Assembly: GCA_020161845.1 (NCBI GenBank)
Contig: JAIUNK010000004.1
Span: forward strand, 149,081-213,080
Length of the DNA stretch: 64,000 nt
Direction of reading: 5' to 3'
From: Actinomycetota bacterium
Lineage (GTDB): Bacteria > Actinomycetota > Actinomycetes > Actinomycetales > Dermatophilaceae
Shown: positions 8,971 to 17,394 of the stretch, one piece after another
How the letters are laid out: each line of letters begins with the position of its first letter
Numbering within the stretch: position 1 is the first letter of the stretch
Made by a program: the position numbers and the translations under genes
Notes under the pieces: generated by a model
What the model was told of the DNA's origin: nothing
What the model saw: the letters and a program-made list of their open reading frames with translations, nothing else
The model's database searches: none

Positions 8971-10809
8971 TCAGGCCGTGTCCGCGCTGGCTCCTTCCAA
9001 CTCGTTGTCGTCGAACTGGCTGCTGTCTTCGTGGTCGAGGCCCTGGGAGTGGTCGCGCTGGACGGGCTTGCCGATGGCCTTCTCGACCAGCCGGCACAGG
9101 CTTTCGCGGCGCTCGGCGAAGTAGCGGTGGAAGTCGTCGGCGCGCAGGGCTTCGGCAGGCACAAGGTGAGTGGCGAGGAGGTCATCCAGCCGCTGGCCGG
9201 GGATCTTGGCCTGGCGTTCGATGTGGTCGAGGTAGCGCGACGGCGCGACCCCGCCGATGGTCCGGTTGGTCCGGGCGCTGATGACCGTCTTGTTGACGAT
9301 GCTCTCCCGGTGCTCGGCGTCGATGCCGTTCTTGGTGCACCAGTCCTGCGGGAAGATGTGGTGGATGTCGACGGACAGGTCGACGTACTGGATCTTGTCG
9401 AGCTGCTTGTCCTCCATCCAGTCCCGCGCGCCCCGGTCGAGGATGAGTGCGGCGATGCCCTTGTACGCCGCGGCGTTGCGCGTGCGAAGCGAGTGCAGGC
9501 GGGATTCGGTGAAGGAGGCGTCGGCGACGGTACGTGGGGTGGGGCTGGTCGTGTCGAGTGCCCATTGCGGGACGGCCTCGATGTCACGGACGAAGCGGGT
9601 CTCGATCGCGCCGCCGTAGAGCTCGCCGAGGACGCCGGACCAGTACCAGCGGATGAGCCGCTCCCGTACGCCGTGGAGGTCGGCGTCCTTGCCGAGGACG
9701 ACGCGGATCGCGGCGAGGGGGACGAGCTGCTTGGGATAGGGCACGTCGCGCGCCGTGAAGATGTGGAGGTCGTTGAGCATCGTGGCCGCCCAGCGGAAGG
9801 CCTCGCGGACCGGCTCGCGCCATTCGAGGTAGTCGTCAAGCGTCAGCTTCAGCACGTCCTCGCGTTTGGCGGAAATCGCCGGCGGTCGGTCGCTGGTGTC
9901 GGCGAGGTGCCGCTTGCGGGTCGCGAGCATGCTCACGGCCTGCAGGAAGTCGGTGTTCTCGACGCTGCCCAGGATCGGCTGGTCGGCCCACAACTCCTGC
10001 GTCTGGCGCCAATCGTCGTTGAGGCGGAAGTCCTCGCCGGTGCGAGCGTAGTAGTCCGCGTCGCCGGCGAAGAGCGAGGTGAGCAGCTCGAAGACGTTGA
10101 GCGGCAGGCCGCCGATGTTCACCTTCTCGAAGACCGTCGCGACGGCCGCCTTGTCCGTGTGCTCGTCGAGGACGATGGCCGGGATGTCGTACGTCGTGGC
10201 GGGCTTGATGAAGCGCTCGTGGAACTCCTGAACCAGCGCGTGATCTGGGTGCTGGAACATCCAGGACACGTAGTCGCCGTAGAGCAGGTTGAGCGGGAAC
10301 AGCCCCTCGCGGTGCTGTCCTGTTGGCGTGCTGGCGTCGAGGACGACGTCTTTGCCGAAGTTCGTCCGCAAGACACCGTCACCGGGGAGACTGAGCACCG
10401 CCTCGTCCACCCGACTCACGTCGCTGAGTGCGACCTCCATGCTGACGAAATACCGGCGCTCCATGAGCTTGCCACGACTGTCCTTGGTCGCGACGACGCC
10501 GTCGCCGGTGAGGGCCTGCGTCAGCGAGGTGAGGCGCTGCTGGCCGTCGAGGAGGAGATGTACGGCGTCTGTGCCTGGCGGCAGGTCGACACCCTCGATG
10601 GCGCGCGGCTTGAACCGCACCTGCGCGTTGCCGGTCTTGAGTAACATCACTGCACCCATCGGGTGACCGCGCAGCACGGTGACGAGCAGCTGCCTGATGC
10701 GTTCGTCTTCCCACTTGTAGCCACGCTGGAAGTCAGGCAGCTGGATCTTGCCTTCACGAGTCCACTTCAGGTACTCGCCGAGTTCGTACATGGGAGTCAG
10801 AAATCCCAT
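8971..10809 (-). CDS. GmrSD-like DUF262/DUF1524 nuclease
   Basis: A 612-residue protein. The N-terminal DUF262 (ParB/sulfiredoxin-like) domain has QLPDFQRGYKW (about 23-33) and the diagnostic LLDGQQRLTSL (about 84-95). The C-terminal DUF1524 HNH-type domain has DIHHIFPQDW (about 480) followed by the NKTVIS segment. This is the architecture of GmrSD-type, modification-dependent NTP-driven nucleases that attack modified phage DNA. The ATG at 10809 has GGAGGG seven bases upstream. G+C is near that of the island backbone, unlike the adjacent AIPR gene. It lies 109 bp downstream of AIPR on the same strand and could be co-transcribed with the methylase operon. Confidence 0.88.
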   Translation of the reverse strand: MGFLTPMYELGEYLKWTREGKIQLPDFQRGYKWEDERIRQLLVTVLRGHPMGAVMLLKTGNAQVRFKPRAIEGVDLPPGTDAVHLLLDGQQRLTSLTQALTGDGVVATKDSRGKLMERRYFVSMEVALSDVSRVDEAVLSLPGDGVLRTNFGKDVVLDASTPTGQHREGLFPLNLLYGDYVSWMFQHPDHALVQEFHERFIKPATTYDIPAIVLDEHTDKAAVATVFEKVNIGGLPLNVFELLTSLFAGDADYYARTGEDFRLNDDWRQTQELWADQPILGSVENTDFLQAVSMLATRKRHLADTSDRPPAISAKREDVLKLTLDDYLEWREPVREAFRWAATMLNDLHIFTARDVPYPKQLVPLAAIRVVLGKDADLHGVRERLIRWYWSGVLGELYGGAIETRFVRDIEAVPQWALDTTSPTPRTVADASFTESRLHSLRTRNAAAYKGIAALILDRGARDWMEDKQLDKIQYVDLSVDIHHIFPQDWCTKNGIDAEHRESIVNKTVISARTNRTIGGVAPSRYLDHIERQAKIPGQRLDDLLATHLVPAEALRADDFHRYFAERRESLCRLVEKAIGKPVQRDHSQGLDHEDSSQFDDNELEGASADTA

Positions 10810-10918
10810 CAGCCCTCCGAATCAACTGCTTAATCGAGTGAAACCGGGCGACCAAGATCTCAGTGAGATTTCTCGCTCGATCGCGCGTACAGAGTGGATC
10901 CCCCTGCGGCCTATTGAG

Positions 10919-12646
10919 TCAAATGGATTCCGTGTTTTGCAACAATGTCGTCGTGACCGTCGCATTTCTGAGATTCGCCCTCTTTAGTGTGATATCGGTG
11001 CCGTCAATAATCTCAGTCGCTCGATGGAAGAGTTTGATCGATTTGGTGTCGTCCCAGAGTGTGTCGACGTAAGGTTGAATCCACTTACGGGCCTTCTTCG
11101 AGCTGAAGTCGGGATTAGTGGCACCAAGTTCGAGATGGCGCGCAATCATCAGAAGATGCCATCGTGCAGGCTTGTACTTGGCATCAAGACGCTGAGTCTT
11201 CAAGAATAGATCGAGACGATAATGTGCCGTAGCCGCCGCATAGTAGAGCGCGGGCTCATCTGAATCTGAGAAAAATCCACGCTTCCCCCCTTCGTCTGCG
11301 GTTGACCTGAGTCGGCTGACTAACTGGCCTGGATAACCTGTGGCGAGATGAGGTTCATCTGTGAATGATGCTGCCATAGCCCGCAGGAGGGTATATCTGT
11401 CGATAACCCTAGCTTTCACTACGTCAGCCTGATTGTCATACTGTCGGGAGCGTCGCTCATAAAGAAGGTTCCTGGGGGCTTCTGTGCCGGCAAAGAACTT
11501 CTCGACGTTACGTTCGGCCAGCGCCCTCGCATTCAGCTGATCCGCCTGAATCTGGGTCTGACTGTTCGTTGCTGTGACAACTTGCGTGATGAGGTCCTCG
11601 TCGGTTGTCTGAATCAACCTGGTAGGGATGAAGACCTGGGCGGACTCCGTCAACTGATCGCGGTTTTCGAAGAGCACGTGTGACGTTTGGGCTCCATTTA
11701 CGATCTGGTAGTCGCTCAACGTGAAGCTATTTCCGATAATGCGGAGCGCACGCACAATGATGGTGATCCCGTTGTTGAGGACCGAAAACCTTGCCTTCTG
11801 GCTGCTGCGGATCGTTTCCCTCATACCACGATTGGCGGGAGCATTGGGCCCCTGGAAATCACGCACATTGTCCTCAAAGACGGACTTTCTAATCTCCCCG
11901 GACTTGGAGTCGGTGAGCAGTGTGAGCAATTCCCTCGCGGGCAGCAGGCCGAGGTACGCCTGGTCTACTCCTTGGATGGGTGGCAAGGTCACGCGCGAGG
12001 CAAACTCAATGGTTGCGCTGGCCGCAGTTGTTGCGGCTCTGTAGAGGTGCTGCATTTCAGACCCGCCGAGTAAATCTGCCCGGACGTCTGAAAAGATTCC
12101 CAGCTGTTGAAGCTTGGGCCGCATCTGCTGAAGGTATTTCTCGGCGCCCTTTGCGTTCACTGCGGGACCGGTCCCAATGAAGTACGCCCTGAGCTGAGGG
12201 TTTTCTATCAGCCTTGGGGCGTATGATATGACTGCCGAGTGAATGTCGCGCGCATTATCAAGAACCTCTGAGGTTCCGATGTCTTGAGAGGAAAAAAACC
12301 CCGTCACTGCATTGGTGAACTTGAGAACTCCACCACCGTCCCAGTCCTCAGATGACTTACTCTGCCCAAAGACATATGTCACACTCAATGAGGGCGACGC
12401 CTCGGCTAGTTCCTCAAGATCCTTGACATCTGTGATAAGGATGCCGTTGGCGATAATGGCTATGAAGTCGATGCCTTCTTCACCTTTGTCGGTGAGGGCA
12501 TCGCGAAAGTCTCCCTGATCTAGTCTCTCGGCATTCAGCACGCAAAAAGCTGAGAAGTACTCAAATTGGTCATCCTCGCTGAGGTTGGGAGGGAGTTCGA
12601 ATTGGCGAGCGAAGTCCCGCACTAGCGACTTGATAATGGGATTCAC
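10919..12646 (-). CDS. AIPR-family abortive-infection phage-resistance protein
   Basis: A 575-residue protein. Family hallmarks: GIDFIAIIANGILI near residue 55, VFGQSKSSED near 93, NNGITIIVRA near 289 and YQIVNGAQTSHVLFEN just after. AIPR proteins are phage-resistance factors often found inside restriction-modification loci. The start is a GTG overlapping the methylase stop by four bases (GTGA), so translation is coupled to the methylase. Sample lines give about 45-57% G+C (45% at 10981-11040, 52% at 12361-12420), far below the roughly 70% of the flanks. This points to recent acquisition as a cassette. Confidence 0.88.
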   Translation of the reverse strand: MNPIIKSLVRDFARQFELPPNLSEDDQFEYFSAFCVLNAERLDQGDFRDALTDKGEEGIDFIAIIANGILITDVKDLEELAEASPSLSVTYVFGQSKSSEDWDGGGVLKFTNAVTGFFSSQDIGTSEVLDNARDIHSAVISYAPRLIENPQLRAYFIGTGPAVNAKGAEKYLQQMRPKLQQLGIFSDVRADLLGGSEMQHLYRAATTAASATIEFASRVTLPPIQGVDQAYLGLLPARELLTLLTDSKSGEIRKSVFEDNVRDFQGPNAPANRGMRETIRSSQKARFSVLNNGITIIVRALRIIGNSFTLSDYQIVNGAQTSHVLFENRDQLTESAQVFIPTRLIQTTDEDLITQVVTATNSQTQIQADQLNARALAERNVEKFFAGTEAPRNLLYERRSRQYDNQADVVKARVIDRYTLLRAMAASFTDEPHLATGYPGQLVSRLRSTADEGGKRGFFSDSDEPALYYAAATAHYRLDLFLKTQRLDAKYKPARWHLLMIARHLELGATNPDFSSKKARKWIQPYVDTLWDDTKSIKLFHRATEIIDGTDITLKRANLRNATVTTTLLQNTESI

Positions 12647-15600
12647 GGTGCCTCCTGGTGTGCTGTCGTCGTTAGAGCCTCGGCAACTTGGCGGAAGTCG
12701 GCTTCGCGGTCGTAGGTCGTGAATGGGGGGATGTAGGTGTAGGCGATGCCGCTGCCGGGGTGGGTTGCTGTGCGGTCCTGTGCTGACATCGCGGCTGGGT
12801 CCTGAGGCTCGCCCTGCTTGCGCCAGCGGTTGAGGACCTCGTAGGGGGCCAGGCGGCCGTTCATGTCATAAGTGTATTCGCGGTGGTCGTAGCCGTACAG
12901 GACCGCGAACTGCGTGCGGTAGATCGTGCACAGGTCCTCGATCGGGACCCCCAGCATGATCGCCACCATGACGTCGATCTCCACCTGGGCGTTCCGGCGG
13001 TCCGCCGCACGCCGCAACGGCGTGTCCGGCGTCCACGCCGGACCGATCGGGCGCACGTCGAACCTCGGCAGGATCGCCTCGTCCTCTGCGAACCCGTCCT
13101 CCCAGCACTTCGCCCACAGGTCTGCGTACGCCTCTGTCACACAGTTGAGCCGCAGGGTTCGAAGTATCAAGGCAGAGCTGAGTCCATGCTTCATCGAAAC
13201 CATCGGGAGTCGGTTGATGGTCGTGCCGTGGATGTCATTCTTGGGTGCAGACCGAATCGAGAAGTCCGCAAGGAGAGAGCTCAGTCCGGCTTGGAGCGCA
13301 ACCAGGTCGCACAATGATCTTTCAGGCAGCCCAGCCGAGGTAATGGGATGCACGTGGGCGGCGCCGGGTGGAATAAGTGCGGGAATTAGGGTGCGTTCAC
13401 CGGTGTTGGCCGCCATGCGGCGCCAAGCCACTCGATAGTAGTCGCGTGCGGGGACGCGGTCACCGTTCGACAGGCGCCAATGCGTGTATGCGGCGTCGTA
13501 GGTCTGGTGGTCACCCGCCGGCTTGTATGCGGTCACAGGAAGTGCTGTGGCCGGGAGGTCCTCATGGTCGACGGAGGTCCAGTCGGTCTGATGGCGCATG
13601 GCGGGGTTGGGGATCTTATACAACGGTGTGGAGGTGTAGACGTGTGGCCCTTGGAGAACTGCCTGGCTCCACGTGGCCCGCCCCCAAGCGCCCACAAGTC
13701 GTCCGGCTTCGCGGTCTGATCGCTCATGCCAGCCGGCTGAGAACTCGAGTCCGAGCGAGCCTATTCTCGGGGAATTGCTAATCAAGTTCAACGTTCGCAG
13801 CGAGGTCCCGTTCACCGTGTAGAGCATTGGGGTACTGTCTGGCGACGAGGCGTCAAGCACGCCCGCCCACAACCGCAGGGTCGCAGCCGTGACATTAACA
13901 ACTCGTGACCGGTGGGGAGCCGTGTCCCAATGGCCGTCTGGACTCTTAAGGCCCGGCTCTGCGCCTGACCCATCGTGAGCAAGTGAGCGAGCAACGGTGG
14001 AGGGATGGTAAAGGGCTGTGGCATTCATGAATAGGGGTTCCCGAAGTGAGCCATAGGTGTGGACGCCGAAGCGCACCAAATGATGCACGTCAAAGAGAGC
14101 AAGTTCATTGAGGAACTCCCAGTGCCGCCGTAGCCGTCGATAAGTCTGGGACCGCAGGCGTGTCGCCTTCTCGTCGGTGAGATGCGTCTCGGGGTGAATT
14201 AGCCCAGTCGTGCCCTGTGGCGACGCGTGCGCCCAGGTCTGGGACATAAAGGCCCGGTAAAGGTCGGGCTGCCCGGCTAGGAGTGCATAGAGCACTGGGC
14301 TCGCTAGCGTGGTTGCCAAGACCGCTGATTCAACGCTGCCATCCACTACCGTGCGCCACGTTGCACCGAGGGCAAGAGTCGTCTTCCGCCTTTCGCTCTT
14401 GGAGGCCTCGCTCGGCTTGAGGGCGAGCGCCCACCAGGGGTCGGTGTCCGCGAGGAGCGACTCGATGTCCACTGTGGGGCGAACCCAGGGGGGATTACCG
14501 ACCTGCAGGTCGAAGCCGCCGCGGGCGAAAACCGTAGCGAAGTCGAGTTCCCAATGGAAGAAGCCTTGGTCGTCGGCGATGATTCTGCAGACGTCGAGCC
14601 AGGGATGCTTCTGGTGGACGTACGCCATCGAGAACGTCTGGGCGAGGACGCGGTCGTTCGTCTCCTCGTCGTTGAGGGCCTCCCATGACGCCGAGGAGAA
14701 GAGCGTGCCGTCACCGCGCTTGGCGTCGGAGGGCCGCGTCTTCTCGGGGGTGCCGAGGATCATCTGGCAGGCGTCGAGCCACTGGTCGAACGTCGGCGGT
14801 TCGATCGAGACGGGCTCGCCGTCGGAGTCGAGCACCTGGGTCGGCGTGAGGGGCCAGAACCACAGGGCGCACCAGGCATCCATGATCGTCCGAAGCCGCT
14901 GGTAGGCGCTGTCGGGATCGCTCAGCGAGTCCTCGATCTGCTCCCGGCTCACCGTCGACGACAGAGCAGGCGCCTCGCGGCCCCAGAGGTCGATGGCGCG
15001 GGACGACTCGGCCTCGGCGATCCGAAGCCGGCGCAGCGCCATCCCCCACAGCGCCTCGACTCGCATTGACAACGCCTGGAGCTGCTTGATCTGCGCCTTG
15101 CTCGGGGCCTTGCGCACCCCTGCCCGCCACGTCTTGAGCCGCTTCATCGTCGCCTCGGGGACGAGGTCCTTCACGGACTTCGGCACCTCGACCGCGGACC
15201 CCCAGCCCTGCGCGGGCAGCAGGAAATGGTGGATCCCGCCATCGAGACCGAGCGAAACCCCGGCGTCGACGGCCACAGCCAGATCGCTCAGCTTCACGTC
15301 CGTCGGTGGCGTCGTCAGCCAGGCCCGCTTTGCCAACTGATCCGGGGCATAGAGCGCATGCCGCGCCCCGACCAGCGAGTTCCCGCGCTTCAGCCGCAAC
15401 CCGAACCACGGCGCCGACAGCCCCGCGACCATCGTGTCGAGCCACAGCGACACCTCGGCCAGCTCGACGGCGGTCGCGTTGAGGTCGACGCCGTAGACCT
15501 GGTGCAGCGCGATGTGCGCCTTCACCTTCTGCAGCTCGGCGGGCCGCTCCTCGGGATCGACTCGGCGACCCTGCTCCTTCTCCCGTCGCGAAAGGTACTC

Positions 15601-17394
15601 CTCCGCGAGCTGCCGCACGGCCTCGATCGCGAACGCCCCCGACCCCAGCGCCGGCTCACACACCGTGAGCTGCAGGATCTCCTCGGCCGACGTCACCCGC
15701 CCGTCCTGATCCAGCAACTCCTCCAACGCCTGCTGCACGGTGAAACGCGTCAGCACCTCGGGCGTGTAATACGACGCCGAGCGCTGCCGATCCCGCCCCG
15801 AGAGCCGGAAGACGAAGGTGCCCTTGCGGTGCAGCACCGGCTTCATCGCGCCGGTCCGCTCATCCTCGACCTTGACGAAGTCGTCCGGGCTCAAGTGATC
15901 CGACCTCGTCACCGGCACGACCCACGAACCCTTGCTCGGGTCGCCACCCTTTGCCACCTCGTAGAGGTCCTCCGTCGCGAACGACCCGGTGTAGGACATC
16001 AGGCCCTCATACACGGCGCCGAGCTGGTTGATGCCCAGCTCGACGTAGCTGATGAAGCCCCGCTGCTCCTTGCCCTCCTTGCTCAGCAGCAGCCTGCGCA
16101 GCACCTTCAGCAGCGCCTCATTCCCGAGCTGCGTCTCCGCGATGAGCCCGATCCGCTCGGGCCGGAAGAGGTCGGCCCGCAGGCCGTGGAACGTCAGGCC
16201 CTCGCCAAGACCCTCAGCCCCCGCCGGGGAATGCCCCTCGTCGACCAGGACGAAAAGCCGGTCCAGCGACTCATACAGGTGGGTGCCACCCCTCGCCCGC
16301 TCCGAATGGATCTCCGTCAGCGCCAGGTCACGGAGCCGGTCGAGGCCATAGCCCGCGTCGTACTCCTGCGCCCCCACCGGCAACACCCCCAACTCCGGCG
16401 ACGCCTCGGCATAGAGGAGGAAGAGGATCCGATAGAGGTAGCGCAGCGCCTGCTTCGCCAGCGGCTGCGCCTGCTCGGCCGGCAGCTCCGGCAGGCCGGC
16501 CGCCGCGCGGCGAGCCAGCACCTCGTTCGCGATGATCTCGATGGACAGGCGCACGCCCTCGCGCAGATCCTTGCTCACCCCGACCGTGTGCCTGATCGAA
16601 TCCTCGAGCGTCTCGCGCCACCACGTCACCCCCGACGCGTCCGGCGCCAGCGACGCCGCGTCGAGAATCGTCAGCGCCCGATCGACCTCGCCACCCCGCT
16701 TGGCGTCGTTGCGCTCGCACACGAGCTGCAGGTCCACCGCGAGCCAGCGACCCTCCGGCCAGCGCTCCTTCTCCGCGACGAGGCACCAGCGGCCGGCGAG
16801 GACGAGCGCGTACGACGGCCCGTCCGCGTCCGTCATCAGCGTTGACAGCGTCGCGCTCACCGAGGTCAACGGCCTGGGGTCGTCCTCGCCCAGCGCGGCC
16901 CAGGGGGCGAGCAGCGTCGGCGCGTGCTTCGCGATGAGGTCGTCCACCGTCGCGGTCGGCCGAGCCCGGACGATCACGAGCGGCGGGTTGTCCGGAAGGG
17001 CGGGCGGCGCCACCCAGGTCAGCGGCCCCTCGTCGCGCAGCGTGAACTCGCCCGTGCGGTAGCCGAGGACCGTGAGCAGCAGGTCGTCGAGGTCGGCGAC
17101 CGCGGCGCGGTCGTCGTCGGACAGCGGCCGGTACGACGTACCGCTCCCGCCGTCCTCGCCGATCATGCTCCCGAGATCCGAGCGCGCACAGTCGGCCAGG
17201 GCGATGAGCCGCCTCTCGATGTCTCCCCGCGCGGCCGCGAACCGGCTGCGCGTCGTACCGGCCTGCTCCTCCGCGTCCCACGCCTTGCGGCGCTCGAGCA
17301 CGCGGCCCTGGAACGACTCCTTCGTCGAGTCGGTCGTGAAGTAGTGCTCGCTGATCCAGTCCTCGCCGACGATCAGGGCGTCACTCGGGGGCAT
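12643..17394 (-). CDS. DrmMI/PglX-like N6-adenine DNA methyltransferase
   Basis: A 1,583-residue protein from the ATG at 17394 (MPPSDALIVG). That start overlaps the end of the upstream helicase gene by 14 bases and was preferred over an upstream start whose N-terminus is just the helicase gene read out of frame. S-adenosylmethionine motif I EPALGSGAF is near residue 581 and the catalytic NPPW near 968, as in Eco57I/PglX-type methylases. The C-terminal part (about residues 985-1420) should hold target recognition. In class 1 DISARM, DrmMI methylates host DNA to mark self. The segment coding the recognition part (about 13140-14450) drops to 52-62% G+C while both flanks are about 65-70%, suggesting a swapped specificity domain. 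Cytoplasmic. Confidence 0.88.
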   Translation of the reverse strand: MPPSDALIVGEDWISEHYFTTDSTKESFQGRVLERRKAWDAEEQAGTTRSRFAAARGDIERRLIALADCARSDLGSMIGEDGGSGTSYRPLSDDDRAAVADLDDLLLTVLGYRTGEFTLRDEGPLTWVAPPALPDNPPLVIVRARPTATVDDLIAKHAPTLLAPWAALGEDDPRPLTSVSATLSTLMTDADGPSYALVLAGRWCLVAEKERWPEGRWLAVDLQLVCERNDAKRGGEVDRALTILDAASLAPDASGVTWWRETLEDSIRHTVGVSKDLREGVRLSIEIIANEVLARRAAAGLPELPAEQAQPLAKQALRYLYRILFLLYAEASPELGVLPVGAQEYDAGYGLDRLRDLALTEIHSERARGGTHLYESLDRLFVLVDEGHSPAGAEGLGEGLTFHGLRADLFRPERIGLIAETQLGNEALLKVLRRLLLSKEGKEQRGFISYVELGINQLGAVYEGLMSYTGSFATEDLYEVAKGGDPSKGSWVVPVTRSDHLSPDDFVKVEDERTGAMKPVLHRKGTFVFRLSGRDRQRSASYYTPEVLTRFTVQQALEELLDQDGRVTSAEEILQLTVCEPALGSGAFAIEAVRQLAEEYLSRREKEQGRRVDPEERPAELQKVKAHIALHQVYGVDLNATAVELAEVSLWLDTMVAGLSAPWFGLRLKRGNSLVGARHALYAPDQLAKRAWLTTPPTDVKLSDLAVAVDAGVSLGLDGGIHHFLLPAQGWGSAVEVPKSVKDLVPEATMKRLKTWRAGVRKAPSKAQIKQLQALSMRVEALWGMALRRLRIAEAESSRAIDLWGREAPALSSTVSREQIEDSLSDPDSAYQRLRTIMDAWCALWFWPLTPTQVLDSDGEPVSIEPPTFDQWLDACQMILGTPEKTRPSDAKRGDGTLFSSASWEALNDEETNDRVLAQTFSMAYVHQKHPWLDVCRIIADDQGFFHWELDFATVFARGGFDLQVGNPPWVRPTVDIESLLADTDPWWALALKPSEASKSERRKTTLALGATWRTVVDGSVESAVLATTLASPVLYALLAGQPDLYRAFMSQTWAHASPQGTTGLIHPETHLTDEKATRLRSQTYRRLRRHWEFLNELALFDVHHLVRFGVHTYGSLREPLFMNATALYHPSTVARSLAHDGSGAEPGLKSPDGHWDTAPHRSRVVNVTAATLRLWAGVLDASSPDSTPMLYTVNGTSLRTLNLISNSPRIGSLGLEFSAGWHERSDREAGRLVGAWGRATWSQAVLQGPHVYTSTPLYKIPNPAMRHQTDWTSVDHEDLPATALPVTAYKPAGDHQTYDAAYTHWRLSNGDRVPARDYYRVAWRRMAANTGERTLIPALIPPGAAHVHPITSAGLPERSLCDLVALQAGLSSLLADFSIRSAPKNDIHGTTINRLPMVSMKHGLSSALILRTLRLNCVTEAYADLWAKCWEDGFAEDEAILPRFDVRPIGPAWTPDTPLRRAADRRNAQVEIDVMVAIMLGVPIEDLCTIYRTQFAVLYGYDHREYTYDMNGRLAPYEVLNRWRKQGEPQDPAAMSAQDRTATHPGSGIAYTYIPPFTTYDREADFRQVAEALTTTAHQEAP

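Noticed and set aside
9031-10644. Plus-strand open frame antisense to the DUF262 gene
   Set aside because: Acidic low-information sequence without family motifs; the minus-strand frame carries DGQQR and HHIFPQ.
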